Assembly (NCBI RefSeq): GCF_010820565.1
Contig: NZ_JAAIJQ010000011.1
Coordinates: forward strand, 1-64,000
Length of the DNA stretch: 64,000 nt
Origin: Thiorhodococcus minor
Lineage (GTDB): Bacteria > Pseudomonadota > Gammaproteobacteria > Chromatiales > Chromatiaceae
Direction: 5' to 3'
The notes below the pieces were generated by a model. The model worked only from the letters and a program-made list of their open reading frames with translations. It did no database searches and was not told the DNA's origin. The position numbers and the translations under genes were made by a program. Positions 1 to 14,964 of the stretch are shown here, piece after piece; the stretch's first letter is position 1, and each line of letters begins with the position of its first letter.

Positions 1-338
1 TGGGCCGCAACAAGGAGTTTCCGATTCGCTTATCCGTCCGCTATCTTCCTCTCCTTCCAGGCTTTGCCTGGCGCAACCAATCGATGATCAAGGCCAGAAC
101 GGGCGTCGATCATCGATTGGCCCGGCGTCGCGCAGGGTGGGCAAGCGCAGCGCAGTCCACGAACGTCGGCGCGGGATTCGGTGGACTTCGCTTTCGCTCG
201 TCCACCCCACAGGTCCAACTCACGATCAAGGCCGGAGGGCGGGGTGACGGCGGCCTGACGCGAGCGGATCGGATGCACGGGCGCCTGCGCAATGCGAATC
301 GAAAATGATAGCATAGGCGCATTCGATGACCGAAGAGA
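1..338. repeat. Upstream region of icd with an inverted partial copy of dispersed repeat A
   Basis: No convincing gene lies here. Bases from about 98 to 215 match, in inverted orientation, the tail of the long repeat seen near 46920-47010 and 63350-63440: both hold the motif pair ATCATCGATTGGCCCGG and GCAGCGCAGTCCAC, followed by a GGTGGACT arm. The block contains its own GTCCACC/GGTGGAC inverted repeats, so it could fold into hairpins. It probably sits upstream of the icd promoter. The core half of repeat A, with the GTAGGTTGGGC motif, is absent. Confidence 0.6.
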
Positions 339-347
339 GTGCTGCCC

Positions 348-1604
348 ATGCCGTACGACAAGATCCATGTCCCTGCCTCTGGTGAAAAGATCACCGTCAA
401 TGATGATTTCTCGCTGAATGTCCCCGAAAAGCCGATCATCCCCTATATCGAGGGCGACGGTATCGGGGTCGACATCACCCCGGTGATGCGCGCCGTTACC
501 GATGCTGCGGTGGCCAAGGCCTACGGCGGCAAGCGTGAGATCCAGTGGATGGAGATCTACGCGGGCGAGAAGTCGACCCGGACCTATGGCGAGGACGTCT
601 GGCTGCCCGACGAGACCCTCGAGGCGGTCAAGGATTTCGTCGTCTCGATCAAGGGGCCGCTGACGACGCCGGTCGGCGGCGGTATCCGCTCGCTCAATGT
701 CAAGCTACGCCAGGAGCTGGATCTCTACGTCTGCCTGCGTCCGGTGCGCTACTTCAGCGGCACGCCGAGCCCGCTCAAGGAGCCCGAGCACACCGACATG
801 GTGATCTTCCGTGAGAACTCGGAGGATATCTATGCGGGTATCGAGTGGCAGGAAGGCACCCCGGAGGCGAAGAAGGTCATCGACTTCCTGCAGAAGGAGA
901 TGGGCGTCACCAAGATCCGCTTCCCGGAGACCTCGGGCATCGGCATCAAGCCGGTCTCGGAGGAGGGGACGCATCGCCTGGTCCGCAAGGCCATCCAGTA
1001 CGCGATCGACAATGATCGGCCTTCGGTGACCCTGGTTCACAAGGGCAACATCATGAAGTTCACCGAGGGTGCCTTCAAGGAGTGGGGCTACGAGCTGGCG
1101 AAGTCCGAGCTCGGCGCGACCGAGCTGGACGGCGGGCCCTGGTGCACTTTCAAGAGCCCCAAGACAGGTCGCGACATCATCGTGAAGGACGTGATCGCGG
1201 ATGCCTTCCTGCAGCAGATCCTGCTGCGTCCGAAGGAATACGCGGTGATTGCGACTCTGAACCTGAACGGCGATTACATCTCGGATGCGCTGGCCGCGCA
1301 GGTCGGCGGTATCGGGATGGCGCCCGGCGCCAACCTTTCCGACAGCGTCGCCATGTTCGAGGCAACGCATGGCACGGCGCCGAAGTACGCCGGCAAGGAT
1401 CAGGTCAATCCCAGCTCGCTGATCCTTTCGGCGGAGATGATGCTTCGCCACATGGGCTGGACCGAGGCCGCAGATCTGGTCATCAAAGGGGTCGAGGGTG
1501 CCATCGCGGCCAAGACGGTGACCTATGACCTGCATCGTCTGATGGAAGGCGCGACCAAGCTGAGCTGCTCGGGCTTCGGCGAGGCCGTCGTCGGCAAGAT
1601 GTAG
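348..1604 (+). CDS. icd: Isocitrate dehydrogenase, NADP-dependent
   Basis: TCA-cycle enzyme that oxidatively decarboxylates isocitrate to 2-oxoglutarate with NADP+. The product of 418 aa has the usual Icd length. It opens with the family-typical [18 protein letters not shown] stretch. It carries the substrate Ser region in [20 protein letters not shown], the [12 protein letters not shown] block and the NADP-binding block [20 protein letters not shown] start three codons upstream (339) is possible, but the ATG at 348 matches the E. coli N-terminus. The gene is convergent with the downstream cold-shock gene, with a shared stem-loop between them. Confidence 0.97.
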   Translation: MPYDKIHVPASGEKITVNDDFSLNVPEKPIIPYIEGDGIGVDITPVMRAVTDAAVAKAYGGKREIQWMEIYAGEKSTRTYGEDVWLPDETLEAVKDFVVSIKGPLTTPVGGGIRSLNVKLRQELDLYVCLRPVRYFSGTPSPLKEPEHTDMVIFRENSEDIYAGIEWQEGTPEAKKVIDFLQKEMGVTKIRFPETSGIGIKPVSEEGTHRLVRKAIQYAIDNDRPSVTLVHKGNIMKFTEGAFKEWGYELAKSELGATELDGGPWCTFKSPKTGRDIIVKDVIADAFLQQILLRPKEYAVIATLNLNGDYISDALAAQVGGIGMAPGANLSDSVAMFEATHGTAPKYAGKDQVNPSSLILSAEMMLRHMGWTEAADLVIKGVEGAIAAKTVTYDLHRLMEGATKLSCSGFGEAVVGKM

Positions 1605-1615
1605 CGCAAAGGAAA

Positions 1616-1642
1616 GCGGCAGAGCCTAGGTGGCTCTGCCGC
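1616..1642. terminator. Bidirectional stem-loop between icd and the cold-shock gene
   Basis: A perfect 11-bp inverted repeat (GCGGCAGAGCC / GGCTCTGCCGC) with a 5-nt loop lies just after the icd stop. Read on the minus strand it is followed by a pyrimidine-rich CTTTCCTTTG run, so it best suits the convergent cold-shock gene. On the plus strand no T-run follows. Confidence 0.6.
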
Positions 1643-1701
1643 GGCGATCGTTAGGATCGATTCTCGAGGCTGTCGTGCCGGCCCTCTTGGCCGTCGATGT
1701 C

Positions 1702-1908
1702 TCAGCTCACGCGGTGTACGTTGGCGGCATGCAAGCCTTTCGGACCCTCGCTCAGCTCGAACTCGACCTTTTGTCCTTCTCGAAGTGTCTTATAGCCTTC
1801 CATGTCGATCGACGAAAAGTGGACGAAAACGTCCTCGTCTCTACCGTCGGGCTGCACGAACCCGTACCCCTTGGCGTTGTTGAACCATTTCACGACACCG
1901 GTGATCAT
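1702..1908 (-). CDS. Cold-shock domain protein (CspA family)
   Basis: A 68-aa single cold-shock domain that binds single-stranded RNA or DNA and acts as an RNA chaperone. Both RNA-binding motifs are visible: RNP1 as [10 protein letters not shown] (residues about 13-22) and RNP2 as DVFVHFSSI. The protein starts [16 protein letters not shown], which is diagnostic for the family. A strong AGGAGG lies a few bases upstream of the ATG at 1908. The gene stands alone. About 280 bp of non-coding DNA separates it from the divergent clpS, room for a long regulated 5' leader as cspA-type genes often have, but I cannot tell a cold-induced from a constitutive paralogue. Confidence 0.95.
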   Translation of the reverse strand: MITGVVKWFNNAKGYGFVQPDGRDEDVFVHFSSIDMEGYKTLREGQKVEFELSEGPKGLHAANVHRVS

Positions 1909-2192
1909 TGTCGCACTCCTCCTGCTACACGGGGCTTTTGTTGGTGGTCGTTATCGTTGCCTGGCAGCCCGCCTTGAATCCGGCCGGCGGTACCACAACT
2001 CCGTAGTATAGTGAGTTGATTTCGCTGGTCAAACTGCCCCTCTCTGAATCTCGCCGTGGTTTTGCGTAGGGCATTTGGGTGTAGGGTCTAGGGTCGAGCG
2101 ATGGTGGCGCTCATGGCGGTGACTTTAGGTCCCCCACACAACTCGTCGGCCGCGTGTCGCCAGCTGACGAAATTTGACTAGAATCCGAGATC

Positions 2193-2516
2193 ATGAGTAA
2201 CGATATACCTGGTGAGGAACGGGAATCTGGACTGACAGTCCAAGAGGCGCGTCCCAAGCTGAAACGACCGCCGTTATATAAGGTATTGCTGCTGAATGAC
2301 GATTACACGCCGATGGAGTTCGTGGTTCTGGTGCTCGAAGTCTTCTTCGGCATGAATCGCGAGAAGGCGACGCAAGTCATGCTTCACGTCCACACACGAG
2401 GCGTCGGTGTCTGCGGCGTCTTCACGAAGGACATCGCGGAGACGAAGGTCGCGCAGGTCAACGACTATGCGCGTAGCAATCAGCATCCGCTTATGTGCAC
2501 CATGGAAGAGGCGTAG
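2193..2516 (+). CDS. clpS: ClpS, N-degron adaptor of ClpAP
   Basis: A 107-aa adaptor that delivers proteins with destabilising N-terminal residues (Leu, Phe, Trp, Tyr) to the ClpAP protease. The core [17 protein letters not shown] contains the conserved substrate-contacting ND pair and the M-x-F-V segment. The later block [19 protein letters not shown] holds the His of the N-degron pocket. It lies 68 bp upstream of clpA, the usual pairing. The transferases that create such N-termini (Aat, Bpt) are encoded within 4 kb on the other strand. Confidence 0.97.
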   Translation: MSNDIPGEERESGLTVQEARPKLKRPPLYKVLLLNDDYTPMEFVVLVLEVFFGMNREKATQVMLHVHTRGVGVCGVFTKDIAETKVAQVNDYARSNQHPLMCTMEEA

Positions 2517-2584
2517 GTGACGGCAGTTGACCCTAAGGCGCGAGAGTGATAACGGTTTTGTAACCCCACCCTTGGAACAGGCCG

Positions 2585-4846
<2,262 letters not shown>

Positions 4847-4912
4847 CCCGCCGGCTGGCGCTCGAGGTCTTCACGGACGCTCGAGCCGTCGGTCTCGGCA
4901 CAGCGAAACCGG

Positions 4913-4945
4913 CCCCGGAGCCTGCCAGCTTCGGGGTTTTCTTTT
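4913..4945 (+). terminator. Rho-independent terminator after clpA
   Basis: CCCCGGAGC pairs with GCTTCGGGG (9 bp including one G-U pair) around a short loop, followed by TTTTCTTTT. It sits 67 bp after the clpA stop and before the convergent infA. Confidence 0.8.
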
Positions 4946-4987
4946 GCCTGGAGAGGAGTTGTTGCGCTTGGGGCGGAGAGGCTCGGG

Positions 4988-5206
4988 TCAGCGCGCGCGG
5001 TAGACGATACGACCCTTGGTCAGATCGTAGGGCGTGAGCTCGACGGTGACCTTGTCCCCGGTGAGGATGCGGATGTAGTGCTTGCGCATCTTCCCCGAGA
5101 TGTGGGCCGTTACCGTGTGGCCGTTCTCGAGCTCGACACGAAAGACCGTATTGGGCAGGGTCTCCATGACCGTGCCTTCCATTTGGATAACGTCGTCTTT
5201 TGACAT
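4988..5206 (-). CDS. infA: Translation initiation factor IF-1
   Basis: A 72-aa S1-like OB-fold protein, exactly the length of E. coli IF-1, which binds the ribosomal A site during initiation. The sequence begins [13 protein letters not shown] and includes [17 protein letters not shown] and ends GRIVYRAR, all hallmarks of IF-1. It is the last gene of the minus-strand run acyltransferase-aat-bpt-infA, about 100 bp after bpt, and converges on clpA as in E. coli and many other gammaproteobacteria. Confidence 0.98.
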   Translation of the reverse strand: MSKDDVIQMEGTVMETLPNTVFRVELENGHTVTAHISGKMRKHYIRILTGDKVTVELTPYDLTKGRIVYRAR

Positions 5207-5308
5207 AGGCGTGGGCTTGTTTGGGTTACAACTCGGGCTTCAAAGCCGCAAAAGTATAGCATAGAGCCAGCGGCTGGCAGCAGGGGAATCGCGGTGATCG
5301 ATCGTCGG

Positions 5309-6073
5309 TCAGTGTCCGCGCAAAACGAGTTTCTCCGCGCGCTCGAAGCGCTGCCAACGATGGCCGTCCCAGGCCTCGATCGGGCGAAATCGCTCCTTGT
5401 AGGACATCTTGCGGCAGGCGTCGATCCAGTAGCCGAGATAGAGGTAGGGTAGCCCCAGGCGCTGCGCGGTTTCGATCTGCGCGAGCACGGCGAATGTGCC
5501 TGGTGCGCGTGCTTGCTCGCTCGGGTCGAAGAAGGTATAGACGGCCGAAAGGCCCTGGTTGAGGATATCGGTGACGGCGACGCCGATGAGTCGATCCTCC
5601 AGGCGCAGCTCGAGGAATCGGGTTGCGCCTCCCCAAGGGTCGACTAGGAAGCGTCTGTAGCTTTCCTCGCTGGCGTCCTCGGCCATCGAGCCGTCCGGGT
5701 GTCGGTCGAGCAGATAGCGCTGGTAGAGGGCGAAGTGCTCCTCCACGAAGGCGGCGGGGCGATCGAGGAGCTGGATGTCGCTGTGGTTGCGCTTCCAATT
5801 CCGGCGCTGCGAGCGGTCCAGCCGGAAGGCGTCGACAGGGATGCGCACGGGCACGCATCCGGAGCAGCCTCGGCATGCCGGACGATAGACATGGGCGCCG
5901 CTGCGGCGGAATCCCTGGTCGATCAGGATCTGGTAGGTCGCATTGTCGATGGTCGCGCTCGGGTCGACGAAGAGCGTGCGCGCGCGCTTGCCGTCGAGAT
6001 AGGAGCAGCTGTGGTCGGCCGTCATGTAGAGAGAGAGGTAGCGGCCTCGGTCGTGGTCGACGGCCTGGGTCAT
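5309..6073 (-). CDS. bpt: Aspartate/glutamate leucyltransferase Bpt (arginyl-transferase family)
   Basis: Transfers Leu from Leu-tRNA to N-terminal Asp or Glu, turning secondary destabilising residues into ClpS substrates. The 254-aa protein has the family Cys-rich N-terminus ([15 protein letters not shown], then [18 protein letters not shown]) and the GNAT-like C-terminal segments [19 protein letters not shown] and FRPIEAW. The ATG at 6073 is chosen because its upstream extension is only the tail of aat in another frame, and because ATGA overlap with the aat stop implies translational coupling. Assignment as Bpt rather than Ate rests on the bacterial context and length. Confidence 0.93.
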   Translation of the reverse strand: MTQAVDHDRGRYLSLYMTADHSCSYLDGKRARTLFVDPSATIDNATYQILIDQGFRRSGAHVYRPACRGCSGCVPVRIPVDAFRLDRSQRRNWKRNHSDIQLLDRPAAFVEEHFALYQRYLLDRHPDGSMAEDASEESYRRFLVDPWGGATRFLELRLEDRLIGVAVTDILNQGLSAVYTFFDPSEQARAPGTFAVLAQIETAQRLGLPYLYLGYWIDACRKMSYKERFRPIEAWDGHRWQRFERAEKLVLRGH

Positions 6074-6822
6074 GAGGCTTCGGCGCCCTCGGGGTCCGGC
6101 GCGGTCAAGATAAGGCTGGATGGCTTGGCTGGGGCGCAGTCGTCCCAGCTTCCGAGCCGGCTTGGCGCTTCGCAGAAGCGATTGAGCAATGCGATGAATT
6201 CCAGACGCGGGATCTCCATCGCGCCCATGCGAATCAGGTGGTCTGTGCGCATCTGGCAATCGATGACGCCGAAGCCCCAGTCCTCCAGCGTCTTGCAGAG
6301 ATAGACCAAGGCGACCTTGGAGGCGTCCGTGGCACGGCTGAACATGGACTCGCCGAAGAAGGCTCCGCCGATCGCCACGCCGTAGAGGCCGCCGACGAGC
6401 CTGCCTTCCGCCCAGACCTCGACCGAATGGGCGATTCCCTTCGCGTGCAATGCCTTGTAGGCGGCGATCATCTTGGGTACCAGCCAGGTGCCGCCGTCCT
6501 CTTCGCGCGGCTGCGAGCAGCCGTGGATGACGCCCGCGAAGTCGCGATCCAGAGTCACGAGAAAGGCGTCCTTACGCAGGCGCTTACGCAGGCTGCGTGA
6601 GACACGGATGCGCTCCGGAAAGAGGACGGTTCTGGGATCTGGGGACCACCAGAGGATGGGGTCGTCGGCGCTGAACCAGGGAAAGATGCCGTGCCGATAG
6701 GCGTGCTCCAGGCGCGTCGGCGAGAGGTCCCCGCCGACGGCGAGCAGGCCGTTGGGCTCCCGCAGCGCCTGCCGCGCATCCGGGAAGCTCGTACGGTCAT
6801 TGGGGTCGAGTAGGGCAATCAT
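6070..6822 (-). CDS. aat: Leucyl/phenylalanyl-tRNA--protein transferase Aat
   Basis: Adds Leu or Phe to N-terminal Lys or Arg, making primary N-degrons for ClpS-ClpAP. The 250-aa product shows the family blocks [58 protein letters not shown] and [19 protein letters not shown]. The ATG at 6822 gives the usual start [15 protein letters not shown]. The stop overlaps the bpt start by 4 nt (ATGA). The C-terminus runs somewhat past the normal end, with a proline-rich tail. Confidence 0.97.
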   Translation of the reverse strand: MIALLDPNDRTSFPDARQALREPNGLLAVGGDLSPTRLEHAYRHGIFPWFSADDPILWWSPDPRTVLFPERIRVSRSLRKRLRKDAFLVTLDRDFAGVIHGCSQPREEDGGTWLVPKMIAAYKALHAKGIAHSVEVWAEGRLVGGLYGVAIGGAFFGESMFSRATDASKVALVYLCKTLEDWGFGVIDCQMRTDHLIRMGAMEIPRLEFIALLNRFCEAPSRLGSWDDCAPAKPSSLILTAPDPEGAEAS

Positions 6823-6875
6823 GGCGGGGTGTCGGCGTGGCGCGATCGATCTGCCTCTCAGCGTTGCTGCATCTG

Positions 6876-8066
6876 TCAGGTCGGCTCTATGCTGCTGTCG
6901 GAATGGGTGCCGTCGGACCGATAGGGGCTGCGGCTGTGCATCTCCGCGATATAGTCGTCCATCGAGTCGGTCTCCGCCAGGAGAAATCGAGAAACGGCGG
7001 ATCGGAAGTTGGGGTCTGCGATCCAGTGGGCAGACCAGGTGGGCGTCGGCAAGAAGCCTCGGCTGATCTTGTGCTCGCCTTGAGCGCCTGGCTCGAAGCG
7101 CTGCAGGCCGTTCTCGATGCAATGCTCGAGCCCCTGATAATAGCAGGCCTCGAAGTGCAGACTGTGATAGTCGCGAAAACAGCCCCAATGGCGGCCGTAG
7201 AGCGAGCGCGACCCGCAGAGATTGAAGGCGGCGGCGACGATCTCCGCGCCGTCCTGGGCTAGGACGAGCAGCAATCGCTCGCCCATGGACTCCGCGATCT
7301 GCAGGAAGAACGGCAGTGTCAAGGTCGGCAGGCCGCCGCGTTTGTCGAAGGTGTCGCAATAGAGCCGATGAAAGGTGGCCCACTCGGCCTCCGTCACCTC
7401 GTCACCGCGCAGGCGCCTGATGCGCAGGCCGCTCTCGGCGACGCGCCGCCGCTCACGCTTGATCATCTTGCGCTTGGAGGCACTGAGGCTGGCGAGAAAG
7501 TCCTCGAAGGTCGTGTAGCCGCGAGACTGCCAGTGGAACTGACAGCCGACGCGCCTCATGAGTCCGGTCTGCTCGAGCTGGCGCGTTTCCTCATGCGCGG
7601 TGAATAGCCAGTGCAAGGAGGAGACGCCTAGCCGCTCCGCGATCTGGATCGAGCCTTGGGCGATCGCCCGTGCGCGCTCGTCGCCTCCCTGCGCCTGTCC
7701 GGTCAGGATGCGCGGGCCTGTCGCTGGCGTGTAGGGCGAGGCGATGACGAGCTTCGGATAGTAGCGCCGGCCGCTGCGCTCATAGGCATCCGCCCAGCTC
7801 CAGTCGAAGACGAATTCGCCATAGGAGTTCAGTTTGAGATAGCAGGGCGCCGCCGCGACCACTTGGTCGCGCTCGCCGCGCAGCGCGAGATGCGTTGGAA
7901 TCCAGCCGAGCCGCTCGCCGACGCAGCCATGTGCCTCCATGGCGCTCAGGAACTCGTGGTGCATGAAGGGGGTATCTGGATCGGCGAGTGCGTTCCACTC
8001 GGCGGCGGGGATCTCGGCGATGGCGGGATGCGTCGTCAGCTTGTACATCCAGGCCCTGAAGGTCAT
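6876..8066 (-). CDS. FemAB-like N-acyltransferase, COG3146/DUF482 family
   Basis: A protein of about 396 aa of the predicted N-acyltransferase family related to the peptidoglycan-branching FemAB fold. Family-typical stretches include [18 protein letters not shown] near the start, [28 protein letters not shown]-like [36 protein letters not shown] and [18 protein letters not shown]. The substrate is not known for the family. The ATG at 8066 is my choice; 8048 is possible and an upstream extension to 8141 looks non-coding. It lies 54 bp before aat on the same strand and is probably co-transcribed with aat, bpt and infA. Confidence 0.85.
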   Translation of the reverse strand: MTFRAWMYKLTTHPAIAEIPAAEWNALADPDTPFMHHEFLSAMEAHGCVGERLGWIPTHLALRGERDQVVAAAPCYLKLNSYGEFVFDWSWADAYERSGRRYYPKLVIASPYTPATGPRILTGQAQGGDERARAIAQGSIQIAERLGVSSLHWLFTAHEETRQLEQTGLMRRVGCQFHWQSRGYTTFEDFLASLSASKRKMIKRERRRVAESGLRIRRLRGDEVTEAEWATFHRLYCDTFDKRGGLPTLTLPFFLQIAESMGERLLLVLAQDGAEIVAAAFNLCGSRSLYGRHWGCFRDYHSLHFEACYYQGLEHCIENGLQRFEPGAQGEHKISRGFLPTPTWSAHWIADPNFRSAVSRFLLAETDSMDDYIAEMHSRSPYRSDGTHSDSSIEPT

Positions 8067-8405
8067 GGGGTCATGATCTTCACATAGGGGCTCCTGACGG
8101 CCAGCCAATCGGGAGGGCTCGCGCGCGCTGATGGCGCCCACATCAATGGCGGGATCTCAGTCTAGGAGCTGTCCATGTCTTGTTTCCCGATCCGGGTCTC
8201 TGGTGACGCAGCTCCAGCTGCGTCACCCGCGAGACGAAGCTCCGCTTCGCGAGTCTGAGGGTAAGCGCTGCTTTCGGCCTGGCGCAGGGGCCGGAAGCGG
8301 GCGGCGTCGTGAAGCAGGCTTCGTCGCCGAGGTCAGGAAGCAGGAGCTTCGTGACCAGAGCGCGGGAAGCAGTTGACGGATACTTCGTTAGAGTGAAACG
8401 CGGTA
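8067..8405. repeat. Intergenic region with perfect palindromes
   Basis: No gene is visible. Bases 8202-8227 form a perfect 12-bp-stem palindrome (arms GGTGACGCAGCT and AGCTGCGTCACC, 2-nt loop). About 8 bases later comes a second hairpin (CGAAGC / GCTTCG, 8235-8249) with partly paired flanks. The first resembles the palindromes at 48584 and 61915 in its GTG..CG....CTC.AG layout. It looks like a REP-type intergenic element between the divergent-facing ends of the acyltransferase promoter and the trxB terminator side. Confidence 0.6.
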
Positions 8406-9428
<1,023 letters not shown>

Positions 9429-9653
9429 TCAGTGAGGATCCGTGGATGTAAGTGACGAGATGTTAAAGTATCCGCATAAATGTAAGTGCTGGCTGGTCGC
9501 AGGTAAAGTCCGCTCGAGCCCCTTGGCCGTGGCGTAACGGGCGCGAGGCGAGCGCTCGCCCCAGGTGCGGGCGCGGATCTTGGGGGCAAGATGAAAAATC
9601 CAGGAACACCATCTACGATTACAAATCATTAGCGTGTAAATCGAGTGTTGGTT

Positions 9654-10118
9654 ATGAGGAGATGTCGCGTGCTCCATCAGCGCTTGCTCGTCGTCATCGG
9701 CTCGGCGCTGCTGCTCGCCGGCTGCGCCGGACTCGAAGAGGGGGGCGGGCAGCGGTCGGACCTGGTGCTGAGCAGCCTGGCGCAGATCGGCCGGCCATAC
9801 GTCTACGGCGCCGAGGCGCCTGGGGAGGGCTTCGATTGCAGCGGCCTGACCTATTACGCCCACAGCCGCGCTGGGCTCGCCATCCCCCGCACCGCGGCGG
9901 CCCAGCACAAGGCCGCGAAGCGCGTTAGGCGAAGCCGTTTGCGACCGGGCGACCTGGTCTTTTTCAAGACGGGGCCCAGCTCCTACCACGTCGGGCTGAT
10001 GGTCGACGACGGCCGTTTCGTTCATGCCTCGACATCGCGCAAGCAGGTGCTCGTCTCCAAGCTCGACACGCCTTATTGGCGGTCGCACTTCATCGGGGCA
10101 GGTACCTTCATCCGGTGA
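9654..10118 (+). CDS. NlpC/P60-family lipoprotein (putative peptidoglycan endopeptidase)
   Basis: A small secreted cysteine peptidase of the NlpC/P60 family, which typically cleaves D-Glu-mDAP bonds in peptidoglycan. About 154 aa. The N-terminus is a lipoprotein signal with lipobox LLLAGC. The catalytic Cys is in FDCSGLTYY, the His in SYHVGLMVDDGRFVHAS, and a downstream polar residue completes the usual triad. The domain starts soon after the lipobox, as in the Spr/NlpC type. A GTG at 9645 could also serve as start. A short hairpin at 10142 may terminate it. Confidence 0.9.
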   Translation: MRRCRVLHQRLLVVIGSALLLAGCAGLEEGGGQRSDLVLSSLAQIGRPYVYGAEAPGEGFDCSGLTYYAHSRAGLAIPRTAAAQHKAAKRVRRSRLRPGDLVFFKTGPSSYHVGLMVDDGRFVHASTSRKQVLVSKLDTPYWRSHFIGAGTFIR

Positions 10119-10141
10119 TTTGACCCCATTTATACCGGGGT

Positions 10142-10158
10142 AAAAGGCTCGCCTTTTT
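10142..10158 (+). terminator. Short weak terminator after the NlpC/P60 gene
   Basis: AAAAGG and CCTTTT pair around a CTCG loop and end in T residues, 24 bp after the stop and upstream of the HiPIP gene. The stem is only 6 bp and AT-rich, so this is tentative. Confidence 0.4.
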
Positions 10159-10256
10159 CGGTTCGGTGTTGCACAATGTCGTGCGGCTCCCGGTGCTAGG
10201 TGCTAGTCCGGGAGTGTCGGAATCACCACACTGTGCCTTAATTAGGAGTGACATTC

Positions 10257-10616
10257 ATGTCCGATAAGCCAATGAGCAAGAGCCGTCGCGACGCCGTCAA
10301 AGTCATGCTGGGTACCGCAGCAGCCATCCCGGTGATCAACATGGTCGGTCTCGGTACCGCGCACGCGCAGCCTGACAACGCCGTCACCATGGACGATCCC
10401 ACCGCACAGGCGCTCAAGTACCACCCAGACGCGGCTGCGTCCGAGCGTGTCTCTGCAGCACGCCCAGGTCTTCCGCCGGAAGAGCAGCACTGCGCGAACT
10501 GCAACTTCCTGTTGGCAGATGTCGGTGAGGGTGATTACCAGGGCTGCCAGCTCTTCCCTGGCAAGCTGATCAACGTCAACGGCTGGTGCGCTTCCTGGAC
10601 CCTGAAGGCAGGCTGA
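10257..10616 (+). CDS. hip: High-potential iron-sulfur protein (HiPIP), Tat-exported
   Basis: Small periplasmic electron carrier with one 4Fe-4S cluster. In purple sulfur bacteria it donates electrons to the photosynthetic reaction centre. The 119-aa precursor has a twin-arginine signal (SRRDAVK) and an AHA cleavage site after residue 37, leaving about 82 residues. Cluster cysteines are C79, C82, C97 and C111. The C-terminus [18 protein letters not shown] is the classic Chromatiaceae sequence. The C82-C97 loop is two residues shorter than in Allochromatium vinosum HiPIP as I recall it. The ATG at 10257 has TAGGAG 8-9 nt upstream. A strong terminator follows, so it is monocistronic. Confidence 0.97.
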   Translation: MSDKPMSKSRRDAVKVMLGTAAAIPVINMVGLGTAHAQPDNAVTMDDPTAQALKYHPDAAASERVSAARPGLPPEEQHCANCNFLLADVGEGDYQGCQLFPGKLINVNGWCASWTLKAG

Positions 10617-10646
10617 GCACGCCGTCGCGATTCTCGGAATCGAAAG

Positions 10647-10667
10647 CGGGGCTTCGGCCCCGTTTTT
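10647..10667 (+). terminator. Rho-independent terminator of the HiPIP gene
   Basis: A 6-bp CGGGGC/GCCCCG stem with a TTCG tetraloop is followed by five T residues, 30 bp after the stop codon. Confidence 0.9.
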
Positions 10668-10946
10668 CGTTGGCTGTGAAGGGTGTCTCTGCCGTTCCGC
10701 GCGTCGAGGTCTAGTCTTGAGATCGCGAGGAGACGGCCAACCTCTCAAGGCATGTCGCACCGATCGGCGCCCTGTCCTCGCGCACCAAGTCAGGCGCCTG
10801 TCGCTGCTCGATGGGCGTCCGGTGGGATGTCGCGGGAATGCGGTCGACTTTCCAGGGCATCCTTGAGCTGGATCATAGGGGTGCGAGCTGATGCTCGGGC
10901 ATCCTAGTGATTCGTCTGCAGTCGCTATCTTCGCGGTACCTTGGCC
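10668..10946. other. Intergenic region, nothing recognised
   Basis: About 280 bp between the HiPIP terminator and the membrane-protein gene. I see no gene, RNA or clear repeat in it. Confidence 0.5.
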
Positions 10947-11798
10947 ATGGCCACCCCTTCAGAAACCACCTCCGATTTTCCCAATGCGCGCCCCTACGAG
11001 GGCATCTCTTCTCGACCCATTTCGTCGCCGTCGCGCCTCAGACTAGCCTTCGTTCGCGCGATCGTCTGGAGTCTGATCGGCATGATCTACGCTCCGCTCT
11101 TCACCGGTCTCATGGGGCTCATGAGTAGTGCCGGGGTGGGGGTGGCGGCCTACCCGATCGCCTCCGGGCTGGCTGGCGGGGCGGGGGCCGTGCTCTATGG
11201 CGCGCGCGAGCTCGCCTTGATCAGCACAGGCATCGGCGCACTGGCCGGCGTCGCGGTGCTGATTCTGCTACCGGACGGGGCGACCCTCGCCAATGTCATC
11301 GTGGTCGCATCCGTGCTGGCCGCCACCGTGGGGCTGACGGTGTCCTTCCCGCGTCGCTGCTCGCGCCACGTCCCTGGGAAGCTCCTCGCTGGGCTGGTCG
11401 CTGGAGCCTTCGGCGGTGCGGTGCTCGCCGTCGTCGAGCCGCTGCATCCGGTGGCTTTTTCGACCTTTGCCATCCTCGTTTTTCTGGTCAGCGTCAACGG
11501 CGTGCTCTATGTTGGCTCGGTGCGTTGGTGGATTCAGGTCTCGCGTCGGCTCAAGCTGGAGTCGCGGCCCTGCTATCTGATCGAAGCTGGGGTGATGGCG
11601 ATCCTTGCAGGTGTCGCTGCGGGTAGCGTTTGGATGGTCGTTTCCCCGTTGCTCGGTGCCGAGGGGGGCGTGTCGCAGCTCGCGGCCCTGACCATGCATC
11701 ACGAGATTCAAGCGGCCGTCGTCGGTGGTCTGCTCGGCGGCGGGCTGGCGGGCTTTCTCCTCGAGCTCTTCCGATTCTCCTGGGTGCACGAGCTCTGA
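10947..11798 (+). CDS. Multi-pass membrane protein of unknown function
   Basis: I do not recognise this 283-aa protein. After about 35 polar residues it has seven to eight hydrophobic segments separated by short loops, with Gly/Ala-rich helices (for example GVAAYPIASGLAGGAGAVL and GGLLGGGLAGFLLELF). Long stretches lack charge except for one basic loop (SFPRRCSRHVPGK) and another at WWIQVSRRLKLESR. The ATG at 10947 is preferred over a TTG two codons upstream. Codon use and composition fit the neighbours. The gene stands alone between the HiPIP gene and rlmE. Confidence 0.75.
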   Translation: MATPSETTSDFPNARPYEGISSRPISSPSRLRLAFVRAIVWSLIGMIYAPLFTGLMGLMSSAGVGVAAYPIASGLAGGAGAVLYGARELALISTGIGALAGVAVLILLPDGATLANVIVVASVLAATVGLTVSFPRRCSRHVPGKLLAGLVAGAFGGAVLAVVEPLHPVAFSTFAILVFLVSVNGVLYVGSVRWWIQVSRRLKLESRPCYLIEAGVMAILAGVAAGSVWMVVSPLLGAEGGVSQLAALTMHHEIQAAVVGGLLGGGLAGFLLELFRFSWVHEL

Positions 11799-12331
11799 GA
11801 TCGCAAAGACATTCCGCGATCTTGGGCAGCGGCTCGAGGTCCAGCACGGCGACCGGCCTGAATAGGTCGTCTGAATGCAGTCCTGCCGTCGTTAGATGCG
11901 CGTCTCAAGAAACGGATTAGGATTAACAAGACTGTGCAGGGCTGAGAGGATCTCTCTAGATATACAGGAAGCCTGGTCTGAATCCTGTAAATCCCGAGAA
12001 TGCCTGTTGATCTTGCCCACTCTTGCATCCTGTCCACTCTTGATTCTGCCCCATGGTGGAGCGTCATTTCGCAGTGCGCGTCGAGTCCTCGCCCTGTCTC
12101 CGCGAGCGGCTCGTCTGTGATCTGGCAGTCGACTGACCGTTTCTGCATTACTCGGACGGCAGGTTTTTCGATATCCTGCTGATCCGGGCGGCGTTTCTGG
12201 AAGTTCTCGCTCGCCCCGAGCGTATCTGCGCCGCGCTCGACCCGCATTCGTCTTGCCATCGCTTGCGGGGCGTCGGAGCTTGCGAGCAATTGAGATGTGT
12301 GATCAATCCGGGCGGACTATCGGCGAAATCC
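11799..12331. other. Intergenic region upstream of rlmE, no gene recognised
   Basis: About 530 bp. Open frames exist on both strands but none resembles a known protein. In many gammaproteobacteria the RNA-binding gene yhbY is divergent from rlmE at this position; I looked for it and do not find it. Confidence 0.45.
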
Positions 12332-12952
12332 ATGGCAAAAACCAAATCCAGTCGGCGCTGGCTCGACCGCCACGTCAATGACCCCTACGTCAAGCGGACG
12401 CAGCAGGACGGCTACCGCTCGCGTGCCGCCTACAAGCTGCTCGAGATCCAGGAGAAGGACCGCCTGCTCAAGCCGGGCATGCGTGTCGTGGATTTGGGGG
12501 CCGCTCCCGGAAGCTGGTCGCAGATCGCCAGTCGGCTGGTCGGGGCTCAGGGCCAGGTTGTCGCGCTGGACATCCTCGCCATGGAGCCGCTCCCGGATGT
12601 GTGCTTCATCCAAGGAGATTTCCGTGAGGACGCGATCTTGGCCCAGCTGCGTGAGACCCTTGGGGAGGCGCGGCTGGATCTGGTGCTTTCGGACATGGCC
12701 CCCAATATCACTGGGACAACGGTGGTCGATCAAGCGCGCGCCATGTATCTGATCGAGCTGGCCTTGGACCTGGCGCGCGAGCATTTGAAACCTGGCGGCG
12801 CCCTGGTCGTCAAAGCCTTCCAAGGCGCTGGCTTCGACGACTACGTTCGCGACCTGAGGAGCAGCTTCAAGCAAGTCGCGACGCGGAAGCCGAGATCCTC
12901 CAGGGCGGAAAGTCGCGAGGTGTTCCTCGTGGCCAAGGCTTTTCATCGTTGA
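12332..12952 (+). CDS. rlmE: 23S rRNA (uridine-2552) 2'-O-methyltransferase RlmE (FtsJ/RrmJ)
   Basis: Methylates the 2'-O of U2552 in the A-loop of 23S rRNA, a late step in large-subunit assembly. The 206-aa protein has the SAM-binding motif [13 protein letters not shown] and the K-D-K-E catalytic set, visible in [22 protein letters not shown] and [11 protein letters not shown]. The ATG at 12332 gives the standard [19 protein letters not shown] start. It lies 83 bp upstream of ftsH, the conserved gammaproteobacterial order. Confidence 0.97.
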   Translation: MAKTKSSRRWLDRHVNDPYVKRTQQDGYRSRAAYKLLEIQEKDRLLKPGMRVVDLGAAPGSWSQIASRLVGAQGQVVALDILAMEPLPDVCFIQGDFREDAILAQLRETLGEARLDLVLSDMAPNITGTTVVDQARAMYLIELALDLAREHLKPGGALVVKAFQGAGFDDYVRDLRSSFKQVATRKPRSSRAESREVFLVAKAFHR

Positions 12953-13035
12953 GCCTTTCATCATGAAGGCTTCGATGCTAGTTTCCCCGGTTTGTCCGGG
13001 CCTTTTACTCAAGAGAACGCTAGAGGCAGCAAGCC

Positions 13036-14961
<1,926 letters not shown>

Positions 14962-14964
14962 TCC

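Noticed and set aside
11708-12289. A 193-codon minus-strand frame upstream of rlmE
   Set aside because: Composition is typical of a GC-rich shadow frame, it overlaps the membrane-protein gene, and it does not resemble YhbY.
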